64,000 nucleotides of DNA from Catalinimonas alkaloidigena (GTDB lineage: Bacteria; Bacteroidota; Bacteroidia; Cytophagales; Flexibacteraceae), in assembly GCF_900100765.1 (NCBI RefSeq), contig NZ_FNFO01000009.1:277318-341317 (forward strand), given 5' to 3'. The notes under the pieces were generated by a model. That model did not search any database. It saw only the letters and a program-made list of their open reading frames with translations, and was not told where the DNA came from. Below are positions 36,123 to 45,286 of this stretch, piece by piece; position 1 is the first letter of the stretch; each line of letters starts with the position of its first letter. The translations under genes and the position numbers were made by a program.

Positions 36123-38930
36123 ATGCGAAAGTTTTATCTGTTTCTGTTCTTCGTAGGCTTGGCCGCTATGGTTTCGCACCATGCCACAGCGACCCACGTC
36201 CGCGCTGGGGAGATTATTGCGCGCCCCGATCCCAAAGACCAACTACGCTGGACGTTTTACATCTATATCTACCGTGATGTAACCGGGATCGACCTCAAGG
36301 ACCTGTCGTTTTATCCGGGCAACCTGACGGACGCCATTACCCTGGGCGAAGAGCATGTGGTGGTGACGGCTTTCCCGCAAGAGATCTATCCGAATACCGA
36401 ACAGTGGTTGTATACCTATACGCACGTGTACGATGCCCCCGGCCGCTATACCGCACGTGCCGTTGTGCAGAATCGGAACCGTGGGGTCAACAACTTTGGG
36501 AATGGTGCCTCCGACATGTACAGCTTTTATGTGGAGACCCAAATCATCATAGACCCGAGTATCGACATCAATAATTCCCCGATTTTCGACAACCCTCCGT
36601 TGGAACGGGCGGCGCTGAACCGGCTCTATAAACACAATCCGGCCGCCACCGACCCCGATGGCGATAGTCTTTCGTATAAACTGGTGACGCCACGCTATTA
36701 TCAGGAAAACCCTGTGGCAGGCAGTCCGGTTGCAGAACTTCCGGCCTTCAAGTGGCCCGATGATCCCAGTTGGAACGGGGTGAACGAAGACGGAACCGGG
36801 CCTTCTACTTTTACCATTTATTCTACTCCGGTGAGCAGCGACAGCATTGCGGCGGGCGATTTGATCTGGGATGTGCCCAGTGCGGAGGGCGTCGTGGGAG
36901 AGCATAATGTGGCGTTTCAGGTAACGGAGTGGCGCAAAGACCGCAACGGGCAATACCGGGAAATCGGCTACGTGGTGCGCGATATGCAGATTCTGGTGGA
37001 AGACGATCCCAACAACCCACCCGATGTGGTGACGACGCTGGACACGTGTGTGATTGCGGGCGATACGTTGTTGAACTACGTCACGGTGACCGATCCGGAA
37101 GACGATCAGGTGACGTTGTTTGCGTCGGGGGGGCCTTTGGTGACCGATCCCGGAGATGCTTTTTTCGAAGCCAACAATCCGCAGGCGACTGCGCCCGATC
37201 CGGCAAACGGGCTGTTTACGTGGTATACCGATTGCGAGGACGTACGCCGCTTACCGTACGAAGTGCTATTCACCGCTACTGACATCCCCAACCCGGGCGT
37301 GGGGCTGAGCGATTTGAAGACCCTGCGGATTACGGTATTGGGTCCGCCCCCTACCGGCTTGTTTGCAGAAGCCGTCAACGGACAGATCGAATTGACGTGG
37401 GACAGCTACGCCTGTACCAATGCCCAATCGATTGTGGTGTACCGTCGTGAAGGGTCGTTCCCGTTTGAGCGTTATCCCTGCGAGCCGGGCGTACCGGCCT
37501 CTTCGGGGTATGTGCCGGTGGCTACATTGCCCGTCGGAGTTACTTCCTACATCGACAACGACATTGAAAACAAGGGCGTCAACTATTGTTACGTGCTGGT
37601 AGCCGTCTTTCCGGAGCCACGCGGCGGATTATCCATCGCCAGCGATGAGGTCTGCGCTTCGCTGGATCTGGATGTGCCGGTATTGACCAAAGTCTCGGTC
37701 GACAGCACCGACGCCGTCGAAGGCGTTATTCAAGTACAATGGGCTAGTCCTCAACAGCTGGATTCCACACTGTACCCACCCCCGTATCGCTACGAACTGT
37801 ATCGGGCTACCGGAGCGCAGGGCACCGATTTTACGCTGCTGTACAGCACGGAGAACCTGCTTGATACAACCCATACGGATGAAGGCAGTGCGGCCAATGT
37901 GCTCAATACCCTGGATCTGGCCTATCGCTATCGGTTGCTGTTCTATGCCAACAACCAACTGCTGGATTCTTCCCTGGCTTCCAGCGTACGCCTGACCATT
38001 ACGCCGGATATCGAGTCATTGACGCTGACGTGGGTAGGGCTGGTGCCGTGGAACAACGACAATCAGTACCATCGCATCTACAGAAAAAATGACACCACGC
38101 AAGCGTTCGAGCTCATCGACTCGGTGCTGGTGAGTGCCGGTACGTATCGTTATGTCGACCGGGGAACGTATCAAAACCAGCCTCTGGAAACGGGAACAGA
38201 ATACTGCTATTATGTAGAAACGCGTGGCACTTACAACAATCCTCTGATCAAGCCAGAGCTGTTGCTCAACAACTCCCAGGAGGCCTGTAGTTCGCCACGT
38301 GATACGGTGCGCCCTTGTCCGCCCGTGTTAACGTTAATCGATACCTGCGGAAAATGTATTGGGCCAGGTGAAGAGTTTCCGGTTAACCGGGGCGAAAACC
38401 GCCTGACCTGGACTTACCCTGACGAATTGGATGGTATTGCTTGCGATAGCACCGTACGTGCTTACCGTATCTACTATGCCGCCCAAGAAGGCGACTCGCT
38501 GCAATATCTGGCCACAGTGACTGCACCGGTACAAGAGTGGATCGATCCGGAAGGGGCCCGGCCCGGCTGTTACGAAGTGCGTGCCGTCGATGAGTCAGGC
38601 AACGAAAGTCCCGCCAGCAATCGGGTATGCAGTACGCTCGACTGTATAGCCTACGAGCTACCCAATATCTTCACACCGAATGGGGAAGGTATCCATGAGT
38701 TGTTTGTGCCAAAGTGCTATACGCCTTGGTTGATTGAGCGGGTGGACTTTAAAGTGTACAACCGGTGGGGCAAAGAGGTGTTCGCCAGCGACGAGTACCT
38801 CGACATCCGGTGGGACGGAAGCGGGTTGCCGGTCGGGACGTATTTTTATGTAGCGCAGGTGGAATTCAAGCAGTTGTCGCAAGGCTCAGCGCAGCGTGTC
38901 TTCAAAGGCTGGGTGCAGATTGCGCGTTAG
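36123..38930 (+). CDS. Large secreted protein with fibronectin-like repeats and T9SS type B sorting domain
   Basis: This 935-residue exported protein has a signal peptide at 1-23 (FYLFLFFVGLAAMVSHHATA). The mature chain begins THVRAGEIIARPD, homologous in layout to the protein at 27751, including NNSPIFDNPP and ATDPDGDSLSYKLVTP. Several fibronectin III-like beta domains follow (about 420-850). The final 85 residues form the type B sorting domain: NIFTPNGEGIHE, VYNRWGKEVF, WDGSGLPVGTYFY. It should be secreted by the type IX system and act at the cell surface, perhaps in adhesion or gliding. ATG 36123 is preferred over the TTG at 36102. Confidence 0.93.
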   Translation: MRKFYLFLFFVGLAAMVSHHATATHVRAGEIIARPDPKDQLRWTFYIYIYRDVTGIDLKDLSFYPGNLTDAITLGEEHVVVTAFPQEIYPNTEQWLYTYTHVYDAPGRYTARAVVQNRNRGVNNFGNGASDMYSFYVETQIIIDPSIDINNSPIFDNPPLERAALNRLYKHNPAATDPDGDSLSYKLVTPRYYQENPVAGSPVAELPAFKWPDDPSWNGVNEDGTGPSTFTIYSTPVSSDSIAAGDLIWDVPSAEGVVGEHNVAFQVTEWRKDRNGQYREIGYVVRDMQILVEDDPNNPPDVVTTLDTCVIAGDTLLNYVTVTDPEDDQVTLFASGGPLVTDPGDAFFEANNPQATAPDPANGLFTWYTDCEDVRRLPYEVLFTATDIPNPGVGLSDLKTLRITVLGPPPTGLFAEAVNGQIELTWDSYACTNAQSIVVYRREGSFPFERYPCEPGVPASSGYVPVATLPVGVTSYIDNDIENKGVNYCYVLVAVFPEPRGGLSIASDEVCASLDLDVPVLTKVSVDSTDAVEGVIQVQWASPQQLDSTLYPPPYRYELYRATGAQGTDFTLLYSTENLLDTTHTDEGSAANVLNTLDLAYRYRLLFYANNQLLDSSLASSVRLTITPDIESLTLTWVGLVPWNNDNQYHRIYRKNDTTQAFELIDSVLVSAGTYRYVDRGTYQNQPLETGTEYCYYVETRGTYNNPLIKPELLLNNSQEACSSPRDTVRPCPPVLTLIDTCGKCIGPGEEFPVNRGENRLTWTYPDELDGIACDSTVRAYRIYYAAQEGDSLQYLATVTAPVQEWIDPEGARPGCYEVRAVDESGNESPASNRVCSTLDCIAYELPNIFTPNGEGIHELFVPKCYTPWLIERVDFKVYNRWGKEVFASDEYLDIRWDGSGLPVGTYFYVAQVEFKQLSQGSAQRVFKGWVQIAR

Positions 38931-39013
38931 GCCGGCGGAGGGTTCGCAGGGCTGATCGTTTGGGGCCTGACCCCTAAGGCGTTAACTTGCGGCCCAAAAA
39001 CCACCGCATCACC

Positions 39014-39889
39014 ATGAAAGCATACATATTTCCCGGCCAGGGCTCGCAGTTTCCCGGAATGGGCAAAGCCCTATACGAGTCGTCTGCCGAGGCACGCGAA
39101 CTCTTTGACCGTGCCAACCAACTTCTGGGCTTCCGCATTACCGACCTGATGTTTGAAGGGACGGACGAAGACCTGAAACAGACCAAAGTGACCCAACCCG
39201 CGGTCTTTCTGCATTCGGTCGTGCAGGCGCTCGTGTTGCCTGACTTTGCACCGGACATGGCGGCGGGGCATTCGCTTGGCGAGTTTTCGGCCTTGGTAAG
39301 CTGCGGCGCAATCCGGTTCGAGGATGGCCTGCAACTGGTGTACCAGCGAGCGCTGGCCATGCAGAAAGCCTGTGAAATCAACCCCTCTACCATGGCCGCC
39401 GTATTAGGTCTGGACGACGAAACCGTTGAGCGCGTTTGTGCTTCGATTGAAGGCGAAGTCGTGGTGCCGGCCAATTACAACTGTCCTGGACAACTGGTGA
39501 TCTCCGGTTCGATGCGGGGCATCGAAATCGCCATTGAAAAGATGAAAGAAGCCGGCGCCAAACGTGCGCTGCCCTTGCCGGTAGGAGGTGCTTTCCACTC
39601 ACCGCTGATGGAACCGGCCCGCGCCGAGTTGGCACAAGCCATCGAAAAAACGGCGTTTTCGTCCCCCCGGTGCCCCATTTATCAAAACGTCAACGCGCAG
39701 CCGTCGACCGATCCGGCCACGATTCAGCAAAACCTGATTGCCCAACTGACTGCCCCCGTGCGGTGGACGCAGAGCGTCGAACACATGATTGCAGACGGTG
39801 CCACCGTTTTTGTGGAGTGCGGACCGGGCAAGGTACTGCAGGGGCTGGTAAAAAAGATCAGCCGCGAGTCGGAAGTTATGGGTGTCTAA
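39014..39889 (+). CDS. fabD: Malonyl-CoA:ACP transacylase
   Basis: This 291-residue cytoplasmic enzyme loads malonate onto ACP for fatty-acid synthesis. Motifs are FPGQGSQFPGMG at 5-16, the nucleophile serine in AAGHSLGEFSALV at about 86, and the catalytic His in GGAFHSPLM near 195. Length is slightly below the usual 305 but the sequence is complete. ATG 39014 is the only ATG-type start. No other fab genes flank it, so it is an isolated fatty-acid gene here. Confidence 0.95.
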   Translation: MKAYIFPGQGSQFPGMGKALYESSAEARELFDRANQLLGFRITDLMFEGTDEDLKQTKVTQPAVFLHSVVQALVLPDFAPDMAAGHSLGEFSALVSCGAIRFEDGLQLVYQRALAMQKACEINPSTMAAVLGLDDETVERVCASIEGEVVVPANYNCPGQLVISGSMRGIEIAIEKMKEAGAKRALPLPVGGAFHSPLMEPARAELAQAIEKTAFSSPRCPIYQNVNAQPSTDPATIQQNLIAQLTAPVRWTQSVEHMIADGATVFVECGPGKVLQGLVKKISRESEVMGV

Positions 39890-40013
39890 ACCGGGACAAT
39901 CGCCCGCTGGAAGCGCTCAGGTGCTGATTTTGGGCTTCGTTTTCTAGGAGGCTTCCTGGACTTTTTCGTAATTTGCAAGGTGATTACAGCCAACATTTCA
40001 AATACAACCTGTT

Positions 40014-40757
40014 ATGTCCGGACATAGTAAATGGTCGACGATCAAGCGCAAAAAAGGGGCGCTGGATGCGAAACGTGGAAAGATTTTTACCAAGCTGATT
40101 AAAGAAATTTCGGTTGCGGTACGCGAGGGCGGGGGAGATGTGGAGAGCAACCCACGGTTGCGCCTGGCGATCCAGAACGCCAAAGGGGCCAACATGCCGA
40201 AAGACAACATTGATCGGGCCATTAAAAAAGCGGCTGGCGAAGGCGGGGATGCCTACGTGGAGCCGACGTACGAAGGGTATGGTCCTTTTGGCGTGGCTGT
40301 TTACGTAGAATGTGCCACCGACAATACCAACCGGACGGTCTCGAGCGTGCGTTCGATTTTTACCAAAAATGGCGGCAGCCTGGGGACGAACGGATCGCTG
40401 CAATTCTTGTTCGATCGGAAGGGTGTTTTTACCTTTAAGACACCAGAAAATACAGACGAAGACGAGTTTACATTAGAGTTAATTGATGCCGGGGCCGAAG
40501 AGGTAGAATTTGACGAGGACTATGTGACGGTGACCTGTGCAATGGACGACTTCGGCAGTGTACAGAAGTTTCTGGATGAACGTGAGGTAGAAGTCGAAAA
40601 TGCTGAACTTCAGCGTATTCCCAACACAACCAAGCGGTTGGACGATGAAGAAGTCGCTAAAGTCATGAAGATGATCGACGCCTTGGAAGACGACGACGAC
40701 GTGCAGAAAGTATACCATAACCTGGAAGTAACCGAAGAGCAGATGGCAAATCTGTAA
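40014..40757 (+). CDS. YebC/PmpR-family protein (translation/transcription factor)
   Basis: This 247-residue conserved protein begins with the hallmark SGHSKWSTIKRKKGALDAKRGKIFTKLIKEI and has NTNRTVSSVRSIFTKNGGSLG in the middle. The family is described both as a DNA-binding regulator and, more recently, as a factor easing ribosome stalling at polyproline. It is a single gene closed by a terminator 27 bp downstream. Confidence 0.95.
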   Translation: MSGHSKWSTIKRKKGALDAKRGKIFTKLIKEISVAVREGGGDVESNPRLRLAIQNAKGANMPKDNIDRAIKKAAGEGGDAYVEPTYEGYGPFGVAVYVECATDNTNRTVSSVRSIFTKNGGSLGTNGSLQFLFDRKGVFTFKTPENTDEDEFTLELIDAGAEEVEFDEDYVTVTCAMDDFGSVQKFLDEREVEVENAELQRIPNTTKRLDDEEVAKVMKMIDALEDDDDVQKVYHNLEVTEEQMANL

Positions 40758-40783
40758 CGGAGGTACCGCGCTGGTTACTACCG

Positions 40784-40820
40784 AAAACGCCTGGTACTGA
40801 TCACAGTGCCAGGCGTTTTT
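40784..40820 (+). terminator. Intrinsic terminator after yebC
   Basis: A 16-bp stem (40784-40799 with 40804-40819, one wobble) around the tetraloop ATCA is followed by T5. It directly follows the yebC-like gene. Confidence 0.92.
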
Positions 40821-40894
40821 GTGTGCATAGGCAGGCTTTCGCTCCGCTGTAAGGTAATGGAGCTAAATCACAGGTATAGTGCGGTTTAGCCTAC

Positions 40895-40902
40895 TACCTT
40901 TG
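40895..40902 (+). promoter_or_regulatory. -7 promoter element of the 151-residue gene
   Basis: TACCTTTG at 40895-40902 is an exact match to the Bacteroidota -7 consensus and lies 21 bp before the ATG at 40924. No clear -33 element. Confidence 0.5.
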
Positions 40903-40923
40903 TTTCAAATCAAAGACCTACTC

Positions 40924-41379
40924 ATGAACCAAAACGCTTCTGCTATCGAGACACAAGTCGTGATTTACGATCAGGCACGAAGCCATTTTACGGGTAATTT
41001 TCCTGATAACCTACCCATTGAACAGGCGTATGTGCACATCGGGATTTTCCTGGGGTGGATTATCAACAACGATTTGTTCAGCGAATATTTCGAAGACGAA
41101 GGCGCTACGCAGATGTATCGTTTTCAGCGACGTCAAATCAGTTGTGCGGTGTTAAGCGAACTGTGGGATGGCCATTTAGGGAGTGATTTGTTCACGCCGG
41201 AAGGAAACCGCTTTACGTATTACTATTACGGAGGAGGTCTTTACGAAAAAGATTATCGTACGGTGTTGCAGAAGGGGCTACCCTCGGTCTATCACGTTGA
41301 AGACAGCTGGGAGAACTTCGAGGTGATGTCAGCGCGCATCTCCGTACAGTACCAACATTGGAAGAGTTTAATTGCATAG
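40924..41379 (+). CDS. Conserved hypothetical protein (possibly DUF7832-like)
   Basis: This 151-residue soluble protein contains VVIYDQARSHFTGNFP, LPIEQAYVHIGIFLGWIINNDLFSEYFED and RQISCAVLSELWDGHLGSDLF. These resemble a family of short uncharacterised proteins often found near secreted-toxin or immunity genes. I place it there only tentatively. No toxin gene is adjacent. It has its own promoter element and a terminator at 41408. ATG 40924 fits the promoter better than the upstream GTG. Confidence 0.75.
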   Translation: MNQNASAIETQVVIYDQARSHFTGNFPDNLPIEQAYVHIGIFLGWIINNDLFSEYFEDEGATQMYRFQRRQISCAVLSELWDGHLGSDLFTPEGNRFTYYYYGGGLYEKDYRTVLQKGLPSVYHVEDSWENFEVMSARISVQYQHWKSLIA

Positions 41380-41407
41380 TGTATAGGTTTAGGTAGTCAG
41401 TGTGTGG

Positions 41408-41440
41408 GTCCGCGGTACTGAAAAGTAGCGCGGACTTTTT
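41408..41440 (+). terminator. Intrinsic terminator between convergent genes
   Basis: GTCCGCG (41408-41414) pairs with CGCGGAC (41429-41435), with additional inner pairing, then T5. It closes the 151-residue gene and abuts the stop of the convergent TIGR02757 gene at 41439. Confidence 0.85.
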
Positions 41441-42236
41441 ATTTGATCCGCTGCTGACCCCACCGCTCCTCAATCCCCAAACCAAACAAAGCAAAATCGT
41501 ACCGACACGGATCGTCCGCATCCAGGCTCCGTAGCCGCTCGGTCAATTCCAGCGCCGTTTTCCAATCGGTCTGTTTGCGCGTAATCAGGCCCAGGCGCCG
41601 GGCAATCCGGTCCACGTGCAAGTCGCACGGGCATACAAGCTGGGCGGGCGTAATGGTGCGCCACAGCCCGAAATCCACTCCCCGGTCGTCGTGTCGTACC
41701 ATCCAGCGCAAAAACATGTTCAGGCGTTTACAGGCCGAGTTTCGGGCCGGTGTCGCAATGTGCTTGCGGGTGCGGTCAGGCGCTTCTTCCAAACGAAAGA
41801 AATAGCGATGGAAACCGACCAATGCTGCTTCGACCGTGGGTGCATCGGGCGACAAAAACTGACTGAATGCGCTTTCCAACGACGCGTGAGTCCGATAGTG
41901 ATGTTGGAAAAACAGTAGAAAATACAGCGTGTCGGTGGCATTAAAGGTCCGGTGCCGGAACTGCAAAAAGCGTTTCAGGTCGCTTTCCTGATGGTGTAGT
42001 ACGAAATCGTGCGGTGCACCATCCATCAATTCAATCAGTTCTGCGCCCTTGCGCAAAATCGTCGGGCGTTGTCCCCAGGCCAGCACCGCCGCCCACAAGC
42101 CGATGATCTCAATGTCCTGAAGCTTGGTAAAGCGATGAGGCAGGGAAATCGGGTCGTGAGGAATGAACCGGGGCGTATTGTATTCGTCGGCTTTGGCGTC
42201 CAGAAACGCCTTAAGTTGAGGGGAAGAGAAGTGCAT
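41439..42236 (-). CDS. TIGR02757/DUF2400 family protein
   Basis: This 265-residue protein matches the DUF2400 family by eye: IIGLWAAVLAWGQRPTILRK near the N-terminus, CKRLNMFLRWMVRHDDRGVDFGLW, and VCPCDLHVDRIARRLGL near the C-terminus. The family shows similarity to HhH-GPD DNA glycosylase-like folds, so a role in DNA repair is possible but unproven. ATG 42236 is the start; the upstream TTG is in a region of low likelihood. It follows the YfiR-like gene by 59 bp on the same strand. Confidence 0.88.
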   Translation of the reverse strand: MHFSSPQLKAFLDAKADEYNTPRFIPHDPISLPHRFTKLQDIEIIGLWAAVLAWGQRPTILRKGAELIELMDGAPHDFVLHHQESDLKRFLQFRHRTFNATDTLYFLLFFQHHYRTHASLESAFSQFLSPDAPTVEAALVGFHRYFFRLEEAPDRTRKHIATPARNSACKRLNMFLRWMVRHDDRGVDFGLWRTITPAQLVCPCDLHVDRIARRLGLITRKQTDWKTALELTERLRSLDADDPCRYDFALFGLGIEERWGQQRIK

Positions 42237-42295
42237 AACGTACGGTCTTTGGTGCCGCGCTGCGCAGAGCACCGGCCGCAAGTTACGGAACCGGG

Positions 42296-42835
42296 TCAGG
42301 GCAACACGGCCTGCCGCAGGAGTTGTTGTGCGCAGCGCAACTGATTTTGCTCCAAGGCCCCTACATTCACCTCGAACGTAGGCTGCCCATCGATCGAAAT
42401 GAAGTTGATAAGGCTACCGGCTTTGCCTAGGCCGTCTTTTTGGGTCACGATGAGCATGGGCTTGCCACGGGTGCGCCGCAGCACTTCGGCCAACTGGTGG
42501 CTATTTTCCGGCGAAATGATCAGCATATGGCACTGTTCCGGAATTTCGCCGGGCTGCCCATACTGCGCTACGCGCATCGGGCGACCGTTGACCGTTTTGG
42601 TTTTTGCCATCGCCTCAACTTCCTGTTGCAGGTGGTTGGTTCCCAGAAAGCCGATGCAGAAGGTTCCCTGGTTGGCGCCTTCCGGCCATTGGATGTAACG
42701 TGTGAAGTTGGAGATGAAAATGCTCTGCACGCGCCGTTCGGCCGCGCGGAAATCGCGCGTCGATTGCGCGTGGCATGACCAGAAGCCCGACGCACAAAAG
42801 AATAGAACGAGTATTGTACGTAACAGCATCTTCAT
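42296..42835 (-). CDS. YfiR/DUF4154-family periplasmic protein
   Basis: This 179-residue exported protein has an N-terminal signal peptide (MLLRTILVLFFCASGFWSCHAQ). The family core is VQSIFISNFTRYIQWPE, then FCIGFLGTNHLQQEVEA, ILIIS-like CHMLIISPE, MLIVTQKDGLGKAG and INFISIDGQPTFEVN. In Pseudomonas YfiR represses the diguanylate cyclase YfiN; in Bacteroidota such proteins usually sit beside a kinase or cyclase, absent here. Its ATG overlaps the TPR stop in an ATGA junction, so the two are translationally coupled. Confidence 0.88.
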   Translation of the reverse strand: MKMLLRTILVLFFCASGFWSCHAQSTRDFRAAERRVQSIFISNFTRYIQWPEGANQGTFCIGFLGTNHLQQEVEAMAKTKTVNGRPMRVAQYGQPGEIPEQCHMLIISPENSHQLAEVLRRTRGKPMLIVTQKDGLGKAGSLINFISIDGQPTFEVNVGALEQNQLRCAQQLLRQAVLP

Positions 42836-44043
42836 CGTTCCAGCGCCTCGAGTCGGTTGCGAATGGCTTTGGATTTATCTTTTTCGTTCAGACAGTAATA
42901 AATGCCTTCCAGGGCCCGGAGTGTATTGCGGTTATCGGGTTGCAAGTGGTTGGCTTTTTCGATGTAGGGCAGCGCTTCTTTGAACAGTGCCGTGGTTTGT
43001 CCCAGAATTTTGTACAGTTCTTCCAGCTCCAAGTCGTAACTCTGACCGGTAATGAGGTCGACCGCCCGGTTGTAAAGCACAATGCCCAAATTGTAATTGG
43101 CCGTAAAATCGACCGGATCTACGCTCAGGGCGCGTTCGTAAATGCGCTTCCGTTTGGTATACCATTGTTCCCAGCGGAGGGTGTCGGCTTCCTGAAGTTT
43201 CCCGTAGACCGTTCCGGCCACCAGCAGGATCTCGGCGTTGTTGGGCTCCAGCTGTAATAAAGAATCGACTTCGGCCTGCGCACCCGCATATTCCGCATCG
43301 TCGAGCAGGAAGTTGATGCGTGCGACACGCAAATTAGGTGCGTCCGGAAAAAGGCGCAGCCCCGCTTCCACCAGCCGTTGCGCTTCCGAGCGTTTGCCGG
43401 CGTCTTCCAGCAAAATGGCCAGATCTTCAAACAAATAGGGATTCTGATGTCCGGCTGCCAGGGCTTCCTGGTAATGGGTCAGTGCGTGTTGGCGATCCCC
43501 CAGCAATGACTCCGACCAACCGAGTTGATAGAGTGCTTCGGCGTAGAGCTCGTCGTGCGGAAGCGACTGGCGGAGGCCCAGAAATTTAGTGAATCCGTCT
43601 TTGGCCTGAGCGTATTCCTGTTGGTTGAACGCATCGACCGATTCGTTGTACAACGTCACGTGGATGTAATCGCGCAGTTCGTGGAGACGGCTGTTGTACT
43701 GTCCGTTCCGGTCCAGCTGGAGGCCAATGTCGAGCGACGCCAGGGCCGTCTGCCGGAAGTGGTCACGCTGAGCCGAATCGGGCGCAGTCAGAAACAATTC
43801 TTTGTAAATGTAACCGCGGGTGTACCAGGCACGCGGATCACCCTCGGTCGACGCATGGCGAATGACTTGCTCGATCGCTTCTTGTGCTTCCGGCAACCGC
43901 TTTTGCCGCACCAGCGTTTCGGCCTGATCGATGAGCAGCACTTGCGCCTGTACCGGCACGAGTGCGCCGCCATACCAGAGCATAGTCAGCCATAGCAGAC
44001 AAGTTAGCGAACAACGGTAAATACGGAGGTTTCGAACCATCAT
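42832..44043 (-). CDS. TPR-repeat exported protein
   Basis: This 403-residue protein begins with a signal peptide ending PVQAQ at about 34. At least seven tetratricopeptide helical pairs follow, for example AQEAIEQVIRHASTEGDPRAWY, EALYQLGWSESLLGDRQHAL and NLGIVLYNRAVDLITGQSY. It probably works as a periplasmic protein scaffold. It starts 174 bp from aguA, in the opposite direction, and overlaps the YfiR-like gene by 4 nt. No catalytic domain is visible. Confidence 0.88.
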   Translation of the reverse strand: MMVRNLRIYRCSLTCLLWLTMLWYGGALVPVQAQVLLIDQAETLVRQKRLPEAQEAIEQVIRHASTEGDPRAWYTRGYIYKELFLTAPDSAQRDHFRQTALASLDIGLQLDRNGQYNSRLHELRDYIHVTLYNESVDAFNQQEYAQAKDGFTKFLGLRQSLPHDELYAEALYQLGWSESLLGDRQHALTHYQEALAAGHQNPYLFEDLAILLEDAGKRSEAQRLVEAGLRLFPDAPNLRVARINFLLDDAEYAGAQAEVDSLLQLEPNNAEILLVAGTVYGKLQEADTLRWEQWYTKRKRIYERALSVDPVDFTANYNLGIVLYNRAVDLITGQSYDLELEELYKILGQTTALFKEALPYIEKANHLQPDNRNTLRALEGIYYCLNEKDKSKAIRNRLEALER

Positions 44044-44217
44044 AACCGGGTAACGTCGGGACTGTGCTGGCCGCTGAAGTCCCTTTGATCTTTCGGAAAG
44101 GCCCTGAGTTACAATTGACTACAGGCCAATACGGCAAATTTAAGGTGAATCCTGTCGCGAGCCTGTTTCATTTGCTGCGTAATCTTACGAGCTTGCGGCC
44201 CGATAAAAACTTTGTAA

Positions 44218-45255
44218 ATGCTTATGAATCACTCCGTTCGTTTCCCGGCCGAGTGGGAACCACAAAGCGGCGTGCAGCTGACATTTCCGCACAAAAACAG
44301 CGATTGGGCCGCCGATCTGGCGCAGGTCATCCCTTGCTTCGTCCGCATCGCCGAAGCAATCAGCCAACACGAGTCGCTGCTGGTCGTGTGCGATAAAGTG
44401 GCCGAGGTAGCGCCGCTGCTGGCCCATTGCGATCCCGCACGCGTCCGGTTGGTGGAGCTGCCGTCGAACGATACCTGGGCACGCGACCACAGCGGCATTA
44501 CGGTACTGGAAGAGGGCAAGCCGGTTGTACTCGACTTTATGTTCAACGGGTGGGGGCTGAAATTTGCGGCCGATGCCGACAATTTGCTGACCGGCCGCTT
44601 GCATGCACACGGTCTATTTGGCGAGGCAACCTTACGCCGCCCCGGATTGGTGCTGGAAGGCGGATCGCTCGAATCGGATGGGCAGGGAACGCTGCTGACT
44701 ACGACCGAGTGTCTGCTCTCGCCAAACCGAAATCCGCATCTCAGCCAGCAGGAAATCGAGCAGGAGCTGAAACATTGGTTGGGCGTGTCGCGGGTGCTTT
44801 GGTTGGAACACGGCAGTCTGGAAGGAGACGATACCGATGCCCACATCGATACCTTGGCTCGCTTCTGCGATCCGACGACCATCGCCTACGTACGCTGCGA
44901 TCAGCCCGACGATCCTCATTACGAATCGTTCCGGCGCATGGAGGACGAGCTACAGGCTTTCCGCACTGCAGACGGAAAACCCTACCGCTTGGTGCCGTTG
45001 CCGTGGCCCGATGCGGTCTATGACAAAGCGGGGCAACGCCTGCCGGCAACGTACGCGAACTTCCTGATTTTGAACGAGGCCGTGCTGCTGCCGCTGTACA
45101 ACGTGCCGCAGGATGCGGAAGCGTTGCGCATCACACAGGAAATCTTTCCGGATCACGAAGTCGTTGGAATTGATTGTTCACCACTGGTGTTACAACACGG
45201 CTCGCTCCACTGCGTAACCATGCAGTATCCGACGGGCGTATTGAACTTCAAGTGA
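44218..45255 (+). CDS. aguA: Agmatine deiminase
   Basis: This 345-residue enzyme converts agmatine to N-carbamoylputrescine and ammonia. It has the PAD fold with catalytic Cys332 (QHGSLHCVTMQYP), the His in DDTDAHIDTLARF, and the early substrate motif SNDTWARDHSG. The sequence is the usual length. The start at ATG 44218 could instead be ATG 44224 (MNHSVRFPAEWEP). It is followed 31 bp later by aguB, so the two make a putrescine route from arginine-derived agmatine. Confidence 0.93.
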   Translation: MLMNHSVRFPAEWEPQSGVQLTFPHKNSDWAADLAQVIPCFVRIAEAISQHESLLVVCDKVAEVAPLLAHCDPARVRLVELPSNDTWARDHSGITVLEEGKPVVLDFMFNGWGLKFAADADNLLTGRLHAHGLFGEATLRRPGLVLEGGSLESDGQGTLLTTTECLLSPNRNPHLSQQEIEQELKHWLGVSRVLWLEHGSLEGDDTDAHIDTLARFCDPTTIAYVRCDQPDDPHYESFRRMEDELQAFRTADGKPYRLVPLPWPDAVYDKAGQRLPATYANFLILNEAVLLPLYNVPQDAEALRITQEIFPDHEVVGIDCSPLVLQHGSLHCVTMQYPTGVLNFK

Positions 45256-45286
45256 TCTTCGGACAACCCTATTTCTATTCTGATTT

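Noticed and set aside
44200..44217. AAACTTTG as a promoter for aguA
   Set aside because: It deviates from TAnnTTTG at the TA position and would leave almost no leader; not strong enough to list.
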